The notes beneath the pieces were generated by a model that saw nothing but the letters and a program-made list of their open reading frames with translations, ran no database searches and was not told where the DNA came from. A program made the translations under genes and the position numbers. Shown piece by piece: positions 57,078-64,000 of a stretch of 64,000 bases of DNA. The DNA is taken from contig JAUXVU010000023.1 in assembly GCA_030680295.1 (NCBI GenBank), positions 496,001 to 560,000 on the forward strand, in the 5' to 3' direction. The number at the start of each line of letters is the position of its first letter. Position 1 is the first letter of the stretch. Source of the stretch: Moraxellaceae bacterium. Its GTDB lineage: Bacteria > Pseudomonadota > Gammaproteobacteria > Pseudomonadales > Moraxellaceae.

Positions 57078-59336
57078 ATGGATGAGGCACTGCGTAAGGC
57101 GGCGTTGGACTATCACGAATTCCCCCAGCCCGGCAAAATTAGCGTCACCCCAAATAAGCAGCTGAGTAACCAGCGCGACCTTGCGTTGGCCTACTCGCCT
57201 GGCGTGGCCGCACCTTGTGAAGAAATTGCACGCGACCCTTCCACCGTTTCTCGTTATACCGCTCGTGGCAACTTAGTAGCGGTCATCACCAACGGCACGG
57301 CTGTGTTAGGACTCGGTGATATTGGCCCACTAGCATCCAAGCCTGTGATGGAAGGCAAAGGCGTTCTGTTTAAGAAGTTTGCCGGCATTGATGTGTTCGA
57401 CATCGAAATCAATGAGCGCGACCCAGAAAAATTGGTTGATATCATTGCCTCACTTGAGCCAACGTTTGGTGGCATCAACCTAGAAGACATTAAAGCGCCT
57501 GAGTGCTTCTACATTGAAAAGAAGTTACGCGAACGCTGCAAAATTCCAGTTTTCCATGACGACCAACATGGCACTTCCATCATTGTTGGCGCTGGCTTAC
57601 TCAATGCGCTGTTATTAGTCGACAAGAAAATCGAAGACATTCGCATCATTTGTTCGGGTGCTGGTGCTGCCGCTATTTCTTGCTTGGACTTATTGGTATC
57701 CCTTGGTGCTCGTCGTGAAAACATTACGGTTTGCGACTCCAAAGGCCCTATTACTACTGAGCGCACTGGTCTAGATGAGAGTAAACAGCGTTATGCGCAG
57801 AACACAAGCGCACGCAGCTTAGGCGAACTATTCAAAGACGCTGACATGTTCTTAGGTTTGTCGACAGCGGGCATTGTCAGCCAAGACATGGTTAAGCAAA
57901 TGGCTCGCGACCCCATTATTTTTGCGCTAGCCAACCCCACACCAGAAATTCTGCCCGAACTAGCTAAAGCCGTACGCCCTGATGCCATTATTGCAACTGG
58001 CCGCTCAGATTACCCAAACCAAGTCAACAATGCGCTGTGCTTCCCGTATATTTTCCGCGGTGCATTAGACTCTGGTGCCACCACGGTTAACGAAGCAATG
58101 AAAATTGCCTGTGTGCATGCCATTGCCAAAATGGCTCATGCTGAATCCAGTGATACCGTTTTGGGTGAAGCATTAAGCTTTAGTCGCGAATACTTAATTC
58201 CGCGACCGCTAGACCCTCGCTTAATTATGGCTATTGCACCAGCGGTTGCCCGCGCGGCCATGGAAACCGGCATTGCGACCCGACCTATTCAAGACTTTGA
58301 TGCGTATCATCAAAAACTCTCTGAGTTTGTTTATAACTCAGCGTTTATCATGAAGCCGGTGTATGCCAATGCCAAAGCCTCACCTAAGCGCATTGTGTTC
58401 TGTGAAGGCGAAGACGATCGTGTGCTGCGCGCAGTACAAGTCGTGGTTGATGAAGGTTTGGCTCAGCCATTATTGGTCGGTCGTCCAGCGGTGATTGAAG
58501 AGCGCATTGAACGCCTTGGCCTACGCCTAAAGCATGGCATCAATGTCACTTTAATCGACCAAGACAGCGATCCGCGTTTCCGTGAATACTGGCAGCACTA
58601 CCACCAAGTGATGATGCGTCGTGGCATTGGTGAAGAGTTAGCTAAGCGTGAAACTCGCCGCCGCAGCACTCTGATTGGTTCGCTGCTTGTGCATTTTGGC
58701 GAAGCAGACGGTTTAATTTGCGGCACCTTTGCCAACTATGGCCTGCACCTGCGTTATATCGACCGCATTATCGGCTTACGTCCAGAAGCTAAGCGTTATG
58801 CCGCCATGAACTTGCTGATGCTGGAAAACCGCACACTGTTTATTGCCGACACCTACGTCAATCCAAACCCAACAGCGGAAGAGCTGGCCGACATGACAAT
58901 TCTGGCGGCCGAATCAGTTCGTAACTTTGGCATTACGCCTAAAATTGCACTGTGTTCACACTCCAATTTTGGTGGTGAAGAAACCGAAAGCGCTAGCAAA
59001 ATGCGTAAGGTGTTTGAGCTACTCATGGAGCGAGCACCAGAGCTTGAGTTTGACGGTGAAATGCACGGTGATGCTGCATTGGATGAGACTATCCGCAACA
59101 ACCTGTTCCCGAACTCGCGCCTGAAAGGGGCAGCCAATCTGCTGATCATGCCGAATGTGGATGCCGCCAACATTTCCTTTAACTTGCTAAAAACTGCCAG
59201 CGGCAATGGCATCACTGTAGGCCCCATCCTGCTGGGTGCAGCAAAGCCCGTACATATTTTGACACCAAGTGCCAGTGTGCGCCGTATCGTTAATATGACG
59301 GCATTGGCTGTTGCGGAAGCAAATGCCCGCAGCTGA
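57078..59336 (+). CDS. maeB: NADP-dependent malic enzyme with C-terminal phosphotransacetylase-like domain
   Basis: MaeB converts malate to pyruvate with NADPH formation. 752 residues: malic enzyme part (about 1-425) with [38 protein letters not shown] (20 shown) and the dinucleotide loop [15 protein letters not shown]; phosphotransacetylase-like part (about 435-752) with [13 protein letters not shown] and [15 protein letters not shown], which in known hybrids regulates activity by acetyl-CoA rather than acting as an enzyme. Single gene with a strong terminator starting 58 bases after the stop. Confidence 0.97.
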   Translation: MDEALRKAALDYHEFPQPGKISVTPNKQLSNQRDLALAYSPGVAAPCEEIARDPSTVSRYTARGNLVAVITNGTAVLGLGDIGPLASKPVMEGKGVLFKKFAGIDVFDIEINERDPEKLVDIIASLEPTFGGINLEDIKAPECFYIEKKLRERCKIPVFHDDQHGTSIIVGAGLLNALLLVDKKIEDIRIICSGAGAAAISCLDLLVSLGARRENITVCDSKGPITTERTGLDESKQRYAQNTSARSLGELFKDADMFLGLSTAGIVSQDMVKQMARDPIIFALANPTPEILPELAKAVRPDAIIATGRSDYPNQVNNALCFPYIFRGALDSGATTVNEAMKIACVHAIAKMAHAESSDTVLGEALSFSREYLIPRPLDPRLIMAIAPAVARAAMETGIATRPIQDFDAYHQKLSEFVYNSAFIMKPVYANAKASPKRIVFCEGEDDRVLRAVQVVVDEGLAQPLLVGRPAVIEERIERLGLRLKHGINVTLIDQDSDPRFREYWQHYHQVMMRRGIGEELAKRETRRRSTLIGSLLVHFGEADGLICGTFANYGLHLRYIDRIIGLRPEAKRYAAMNLLMLENRTLFIADTYVNPNPTAEELADMTILAAESVRNFGITPKIALCSHSNFGGEETESASKMRKVFELLMERAPELEFDGEMHGDAALDETIRNNLFPNSRLKGAANLLIMPNVDAANISFNLLKTASGNGITVGPILLGAAKPVHILTPSASVRRIVNMTALAVAEANARS

Positions 59337-59367
59337 CACAATGGGCACTCTGGTGTAGTCTGCCACC

Positions 59368-61005
59368 ATGAGTGCTCATCGCTTGTTACATACAAAAGCC
59401 ATGCTTCTGAGCATGGCTTTTTGTTTTTGCTTACTGCTAAGTCTGCCAGCAATGGCGGCCGTTTTGCTGCTGGACGAAACGTCATCCAACCAGTCAGTTA
59501 CACCATGGCTAAGTATTCATAACTCGATTGACGAGAGCATTCTGCCAGGACAACTAGCTGCCTCCGGCTGGCAGCCATATAACAAACAACTACTTAACGT
59601 TGGCTTGGCGCCTCATAGTCAATGGTTTCGCTTGCAGATAAACAACCCTGGAGTAGAAACCACTCGTATCTTGCAGTTTAAACGCGCTGCCTTTTCCCAC
59701 ATCTACCTCTACAGTCAAACAAAACAAGGCAACTTATTGTTTCGAGAAGCTGGCACTGCCAGCGCGCAGCAACGTGGTGATGCTGATGTACCTGGCTACG
59801 GCTTTCGTCTGCACATCCCAACAGGATTGTCAGAACATATTTTTAGAGTGCAGTCGAACTTTCCACTTAATAGCCCAGTGATATTAGGCACTAGCAACGA
59901 GATGTTACGCAGCGCACAAAACAGTGCTGGCTTCTTTGGCGCCGCATTAGGCATTGTCGGTGGATCACTTCTTACACTTTTTATTATTGGACGAATTAGA
60001 CTAAGCCTGCGGCTAGTTTTTTGCTTTTTTATTGCTGAAATTATATTTCTTGCCATGACTGATCGTGGTGTCTTTGGTGGGTGGTGGCTTAACTTCCCCA
60101 ACAGTCAGCCATTGTATTTAGTGCTCAATACAATGCTGTTAAGTGCTCTTCATGTTTGGTTATACGCATCCATTTTGATGGCCTTACGACTCAAGCCAAA
60201 CACCGTCAGCAAACACTTATTAACACTGCTAGCGGCCATTATGTCGGCACTACTCATCACCTTAATGCTACCCACTCAATGGTCTACTATCAGTACAGTA
60301 TTTGTTCCACTTGCGGCGAGCATGTTAGCTCTCGCGATACTGCTTTGGCATGCACGATCCTTCAAACCAATGCCTAAAGCCATGCGTCATGTCACCGCAG
60401 CGGCCTTACTCAATACCCTTTTGCAGTGCATGCTGCTGCTTAACCAAGCCAGCTTGCTACTCGGTGGCTTTGAGCCCTATCAGTTACATTTAGCTGGACA
60501 TATTTTACTGCTCCCATTTTTAATTTTAGCGCTACGCCATGCTCAGCCTATTCCCACCCCAGCTAAGCAGCCCGTAGCGGCACCAGTAAAAGCAAGCCGT
60601 GTGCAGCACAGTAACCATACGCCTCCTACGGTATTAATTGTCGAAGATAACGAATGGGTTAGACAGGTCTTATCTGGACTACTAAAAAAACTAGGTTGCA
60701 ACACCTTAATTGCTTATGACGGTGAAGAAGCGCTTCGCTTTCAACACCAACGCAATATCGACTTAGTATTGATGGACTGTGACATGCCGGTATTAGATGG
60801 TATTTCGGCAACACAGTTGTGGCGGCAATACGAGACGAGCCAAGGGCTACCTAATACGCCTATCCTAGCGGTGACTGCACATGTATCAGCCGATATGCGC
60901 CAACAAACCAGCGAGGCTGGCATGAATGATTTTCTTGCTAAACCGGTAGATCTGCGCCTCTTACGTCGCGCCCTGCAACGCTGGGTACCAAGTTACAATC
61001 TTTAG
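59368..61005 (+). CDS. 7TM-DISM sensor fused to a receiver domain, no kinase domain
   Basis: A 545-residue protein: signal peptide (about 1-31), a periplasmic DISMED2-like beta domain (about 35-165; LNVGLAPHSQWFRLQI is typical), seven membrane helices (about 178-395), a short linker, and a response-regulator receiver domain (about 425-545) with VLIVEDNEW, the phosphate-acceptor Asp470 in LMDCDMPVLDG, the TAH switch residue and AKPVD lysine. Proteins such as RetS and LadS have a histidine kinase between these modules; here HisKA and HATPase are absent and there is no room for them. Start uncertain: 59368 or 59401 (MLLSMAFCF), both overlapping the maeB terminator, no clear Shine-Dalgarno. Confidence 0.85.
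   Translation: MSAHRLLHTKAMLLSMAFCFCLLLSLPAMAAVLLLDETSSNQSVTPWLSIHNSIDESILPGQLAASGWQPYNKQLLNVGLAPHSQWFRLQINNPGVETTRILQFKRAAFSHIYLYSQTKQGNLLFREAGTASAQQRGDADVPGYGFRLHIPTGLSEHIFRVQSNFPLNSPVILGTSNEMLRSAQNSAGFFGAALGIVGGSLLTLFIIGRIRLSLRLVFCFFIAEIIFLAMTDRGVFGGWWLNFPNSQPLYLVLNTMLLSALHVWLYASILMALRLKPNTVSKHLLTLLAAIMSALLITLMLPTQWSTISTVFVPLAASMLALAILLWHARSFKPMPKAMRHVTAAALLNTLLQCMLLLNQASLLLGGFEPYQLHLAGHILLLPFLILALRHAQPIPTPAKQPVAAPVKASRVQHSNHTPPTVLIVEDNEWVRQVLSGLLKKLGCNTLIAYDGEEALRFQHQRNIDLVLMDCDMPVLDGISATQLWRQYETSQGLPNTPILAVTAHVSADMRQQTSEAGMNDFLAKPVDLRLLRRALQRWVPSYNL
59394..59428 (+). terminator. Intrinsic terminator of maeB, inside the start of the next gene
   Basis: A perfect 12-bp stem (arms AAAAGCCATGCT/AGCATGGCTTTT), 4-base loop TCTG, then TTGTTTTT. 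It lies 58 bases after the maeB stop and codes for residues 9-20 of the sensor-receiver frame; the stem contains the alternative ATG at 59401. Confidence 0.88.
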
Positions 61006-61994
61006 GCCTGAGCCACCGGCCCACGTGAGCGCACTTCGCTGCCAGGCATAGCCGTCGTTAACCATGCTTGGTTTGATTTAAACGTTTTTAATGCCTGCGT
61101 TTCGCCGCGCTTAAACAAGGTCAGCGTCAAGTTTGCAAAGGGGGTCATTTTAATCACTCGTCGACCACCTAATGGCAGACGCTCATTCATAGCTGCCCAA
61201 GGTACTAGGCGTGGATTGCCGCCATCAACTATGAGCTCTAAACGATAGGTTTTATTAACAAAGCTGGCCTGCCAACGAAAACTATCTAAGCGCGGGGCAT
61301 CCACGGTGAGCGCCGGCAACCAACGATCAAAAACATGTTGCTCTTGACCAATTTTCAGATGCGCAAAACTCAATGCTAACGGTTCACGCGACTGCCACTG
61401 ACTCGCTAACGTATGACCGTATGCGAACAATTTCACGTCCTCGTTTTGCTGAAAATTCTGCGCCTGCACTTGTACAAACCCCGGTGCAACAGCTTTCCCC
61501 CAACGCTGAGCCATCGCACCCGTGAATACACCAGAGACGGTCAGGCCTGCTGCCGTTAGCTGACCATCAAAGTAACAAGACTGCGCTGAGGCCGCATCAA
61601 ACAAACCGCTTAATAGTGACGCTGAACTATCGTCAACACGTCTCTCAAGCTGCCACTGTGCCGAGCCATGGCTGGTAAATAAACGTCCTTGAGACTGGTC
61701 GTTGCGCTCAGTCCAAAAACTACCAGACTCAACATTTTGTTGCTGCTGCAACCAGTCTGCCGATGATTTCCCTGGCACATCTGGACGTAACTCTTGCACC
61801 AGTGCAGTTTCAATGGGTTTGCGCGTAAACACAATCAAAGACGCCTCACGTAAAGGCGACGATATTGGCCTAGCTAACACCTGCTGGCGCAGCCAAAAGG
61901 CTTGTTCATTACGGTTACACCAACCCCATTGTAGGAACTGATCAAAGCCACCCTGCCAACTAGGTTGGTGGGTGCGAAATATACTTGTTTTCAT
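61002..61994 (-). CDS. Tocopherol-cyclase-like protein (tentative), unknown function
   Basis: A 330-residue protein with no signal peptide or membrane helix and a mostly beta pattern. The segment QRWGKAVAPGFVQVQAQNF (about 163-181) followed by alternating strands resembles the W-G...W-x-Q-x-N-x-F region of tocopherol-cyclase-like/CrtC-type lipocalin folds. I do not recognise a characterised family. It ends in a 4-base convergent overlap with the sensor-receiver gene and starts six bases after the secreted protein gene at 62001, so the two minus-strand genes form an operon. Confidence 0.55.
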   Translation of the reverse strand: MKTSIFRTHQPSWQGGFDQFLQWGWCNRNEQAFWLRQQVLARPISSPLREASLIVFTRKPIETALVQELRPDVPGKSSADWLQQQQNVESGSFWTERNDQSQGRLFTSHGSAQWQLERRVDDSSASLLSGLFDAASAQSCYFDGQLTAAGLTVSGVFTGAMAQRWGKAVAPGFVQVQAQNFQQNEDVKLFAYGHTLASQWQSREPLALSFAHLKIGQEQHVFDRWLPALTVDAPRLDSFRWQASFVNKTYRLELIVDGGNPRLVPWAAMNERLPLGGRRVIKMTPFANLTLTLFKRGETQALKTFKSNQAWLTTAMPGSEVRSRGPVAQA

Positions 61995-62000
61995 GAAGTC

Positions 62001-63002
62001 TTATTTATCGAGATAAGCTGGCAGCTGAGCTGTTTGCGGAACAGGAGTCTGAGCATAGTCATAACCGAACTGAACTTCCAGTCTCAAGGTAATAGACGCC
62101 TCGTTCTTCCAGTTAAGCTCTCGCTGCTGCGTTAGCCGTGGCTCAACCTCATAAAACAACCAGTCACGCATAAAGCGTTGCCGATAACGCATCCATACAA
62201 AACGCGACTCTTCTTGCCATTTAGGTTTAGACACACCCTCCTGCCCCACACCCGCTGACCATGCGCCATGGCTTTTTAATGAGTGTGCATAAAGCACACC
62301 ACGACCCCACAAAAGACCCCGATCAAACTCCTCTTGCTGGTAGTCAACGTTATGGTAAGCCATGCCCACACCCTGTTCTGAAAAAGCATGAGAATAATCA
62401 ATCTGATTAATCGCACGTACTTTTTCTTTCACACCGTAACGCAGCGTTTGGCTGACTCGGATTTGATCATCGGCCGATAGCGCCCACGACTGCCGATAGC
62501 GTATTCGTGCAAATACATCAGGCCCTGAGCGCACACCAAGGTCTGCATCTAGCCTGAAACGCTCTAAGGACTTAAGTAAATAACGCAGTGATAAAGCCGA
62601 GTCATTTTCATTGCTTAATTGACGCACTGAGTCAGATTCAGGGCGCTCATCTTCAAATATCAGCGAAAGTCGGCGGTTAAGCTTAGGCAGCGCCAATTTG
62701 GCACGCAGCCTGATGGCGGCAGTGACGTCGCCCTGATCTGTTACGCGAAAGTCGGTTATGGCGCGCAAATAGGCTTTAGCAACTTCATCATGTGCCGGAT
62801 CACCAAACCAGTCATCCAACCAACGCACCGTGGACTGCGTTCGACTATCAACTAAGCAATGTGGGTAGTCTGCCCAACCCATAAAGTCGCCCGACTTGTC
62901 GCGCTGCAGGCAAGACTCTGTAGCAGAGTTGGCATAAAGAGGTTGAGCTACTAGGGCAGCACAGCTAAAAATAGCTACGCAGAATAACTGCTGACGAATC
63001 AT
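62001..63002 (-). CDS. Secreted beta-rich protein, probably outer-membrane, unknown function
   Basis: A 333-residue precursor with a clear Sec signal (MIRQQLFCVAIFSCAALVAQ, cleavage likely after LYA). The mature part has two Cys (in ESCLQRD and PHCLVDS), a helical start DDWFGDPAHDEVAKAYL, then a long series of amphipathic beta strands with aromatic girdle residues (SLRYLLKSLERF, RLDADLGVRSGPDVFARIRY, LRYGVKEKVRAINQ, ITLRLEVQFGYDYAQ), as in an outer-membrane barrel. Not assigned to a named family. Upstream of and cotranscribed with the gene at 61002. Confidence 0.7.
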   Translation of the reverse strand: MIRQQLFCVAIFSCAALVAQPLYANSATESCLQRDKSGDFMGWADYPHCLVDSRTQSTVRWLDDWFGDPAHDEVAKAYLRAITDFRVTDQGDVTAAIRLRAKLALPKLNRRLSLIFEDERPESDSVRQLSNENDSALSLRYLLKSLERFRLDADLGVRSGPDVFARIRYRQSWALSADDQIRVSQTLRYGVKEKVRAINQIDYSHAFSEQGVGMAYHNVDYQQEEFDRGLLWGRGVLYAHSLKSHGAWSAGVGQEGVSKPKWQEESRFVWMRYRQRFMRDWLFYEVEPRLTQQRELNWKNEASITLRLEVQFGYDYAQTPVPQTAQLPAYLDK

Positions 63003-63079
63003 CAGTGCTCTCCTTGTAGAGCCTGTGTCCTATCAATCTCGCATAATTAATTGTAAATGACTAGTGTCAATAAGCGGGC

Positions 63080-63107
63080 AAAAAAAAGCCCCGACAAGCG
63101 GGGCTTT
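63080..63107 (-). terminator. Terminator of the acyl-CoA dehydrogenase gene
   Basis: Arms AAAGCCCCG/CGGGGCTTT with a 5-base loop, followed on the minus strand by a run of T. It lies about 20 bases after the dehydrogenase stop. Confidence 0.88.
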
Positions 63108-63125
63108 CTTAATAGGATCAATGCA

Positions 63126-64000
63126 TTAGAAGCTTGCTGGTTGCAGCTCCATTAGCACATCAGAACCTGCATTGATGGAATCAACACGACTATATAACTG
63201 CGGCAACATACGGCTAAAGAAGAAGCGAGCAACCACTAACTTGTCCTGATAAAAACCGTCGTTTTTATCAACACTAGCCTGCGCCATCATCAACCACATG
63301 TGAGCATAGGTCAGCAGACCAAAGGCATGTAAAAAGTCGACTGCAGCGGCATTTACTTCATCGGCATTGCGGGCAGCCGCATCAGTAATCCAAGCAGTGA
63401 CTTCAGCAATACGCTCGACGGCATCGGCAGTGGCTTTGGCAAACGTCGCCAGCTCTGGTGTTGATTGTGTTTGTGCAATAAGCGCACGAACTTCATCAAG
63501 GTACTCATAAACATAAGCACCACGATTACGCACCAGCTTACGACCAACCAAGTCCATGGCCTGAACACCGTTGGTGCCTTCGTAGATTTGCGCAATGCGG
63601 GTGTCACGTACTAACTGCTCCATACCCCATTCGCGGATAAAGCCATGACCACCAAACACTTGCTGCGCTTCCACACAGGCTTCAAACGCTTTATCCGTCA
63701 AGAACGCTTTTGCTACCGGTGTCATCAAGGCAACACGATCAGCAGCAGCGGCTTTTTCCGCCTCGTCTTCACTGTACTTTGCCAAATCCAAGTACTTAGA
63801 CACATACATAGCAAAACAGCGGCCTGCTTCATTGTGCGCACGCACATTAAGCAACATACGACGCACGTCAGGGTGAACCAAAATGCTGTCAGCGGCTTTT
63901 TCTGGTTGTTTAGCGCCAGTACCCGAACGACCTTGCATACGGTCTTTAGCGTATTGAGCAGCATTTTGATAAGCCACTTCAGATGCGCCAATACCTTGCA
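63126..64000 (-). CDS. Acyl-CoA dehydrogenase, large DmdC/FadE5-like type, C-terminal part (cut by window edge)
   Basis: The visible 291 residues are open to the window edge (the frame reads QGIGASEVAYQNAAQYAKDR at its start, so the GTG at 63977 is internal). Motifs: YAKDRMQGR, VFGGHGFIREWGMEQLVRDTR (in part) and QIYEGTNGVQAMDLVGRKL, with the catalytic Glu in YEGTNG. This, and the C-terminal extension after RKL of about 120 residues, match the ~600-residue acyl-CoA dehydrogenases related to 3-methylmercaptopropionyl-CoA dehydrogenase and bacterial broad-range FadE-type enzymes. Substrate cannot be told. Confidence 0.92.
   Translation of the reverse strand, partial: QGIGASEVAYQNAAQYAKDRMQGRSGTGAKQPEKAADSILVHPDVRRMLLNVRAHNEAGRCFAMYVSKYLDLAKYSEDEAEKAAAADRVALMTPVAKAFLTDKAFEACVEAQQVFGGHGFIREWGMEQLVRDTRIAQIYEGTNGVQAMDLVGRKLVRNRGAYVYEYLDEVRALIAQTQSTPELATFAKATADAVERIAEVTAWITDAAARNADEVNAAAVDFLHAFGLLTYAHMWLMMAQASVDKNDGFYQDKLVVARFFFSRMLPQLYSRVDSINAGSDVLMELQPASF

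Overview
The window is a 64-kb piece of a gammaproteobacterial chromosome, almost entirely core genome. Base composition is close to balanced by eye. Three long blocks follow the gene order I know from Pseudomonas: the division/cell-wall (dcw) cluster followed by rnpB-rsmI-yraN-diaA-dolP-sspBA-petCBA-rpsI-rplM-acyl-CoA dehydrogenase-zapE; the aa3-type cytochrome oxidase block ctaC-ctaD-ctaG-ctaE-DUF2909-surf1-CxxxC protein-ctaA-ctaB; and accB-accC-prmA-DUF3426-dusB-fis-purH-purD. A Pseudomonadales-type organism is therefore the best guess; genus cannot be set from the sequence alone. It respires aerobically (bc1 complex plus a heme-copper oxidase whose subunit II carries a fused cytochrome c), makes meso-DAP peptidoglycan and lipid A, and has several beta-oxidation enzymes. 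No tRNA, rRNA operon, insertion sequence, phage gene or CRISPR array was seen.

Layout. 1-17460, minus strand: the complete dcw cluster mraZ-rsmH-ftsL-ftsI-murE-murF-mraY-murD-ftsW-murG-murC-ddlB-ftsQ-ftsA-ftsZ followed by the start of lpxC; most genes overlap by 1-8 bases and a strong promoter with a G-rich repeat (probable MraZ operator) lies in front of mraZ. 17657-18128: RNase P RNA with its own promoter. 18125-24251: rsmI, then divergent yraN-diaA-dolP (lpoA is missing from its usual place), then sspBA and the petABC operon. 24421-29038: rplM-rpsI, an LCAD-type acyl-CoA dehydrogenase, zapE, an alpha/beta hydrolase and zapG. 29191-35466, plus strand: aconitase B, then a MaoC-like protein and two thiolases, the first of which has lost its catalytic residues. 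35535-40602: an acetate-type symporter with its small DUF4212 partner, a YSC84 lipid-binding protein, rhlB with a membrane-tethered cold-shock domain protein, and a classical cold-shock protein. 40759-48555: cytochrome oxidase structural and assembly genes. 48874-59336: aroQ, accBC, prmA, dusB, fis, purHD and maeB. 59368-64000: a membrane sensor fused directly to a receiver domain with no kinase, two poorly characterised genes (tocopherol-cyclase-like and secreted beta-rich) and the C-terminal part of a large acyl-CoA dehydrogenase.

The most interesting points are (1) the thiolase at 32845-34155, in which the nucleophilic Cys is Gly and the His of the GHP motif is Asn, sitting in an operon with an intact FadI-type thiolase and a MaoC hotdog protein; (2) the 7TM-DISM/receiver protein without a kinase, whose first codons are also a textbook intrinsic terminator; (3) a cold-shock domain fused to a four-helix membrane domain in an operon with the RNA helicase rhlB; (4) the loss of lpoA and of the zinc ribbon of the DUF3426 protein from otherwise conserved neighbourhoods; and (5) well-formed promoters and leader structures of the mra, rnpB, rplM, pet and aroQ transcripts. 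No multi-gene system of clearly new type (defence, secretion, mobile element) was found.
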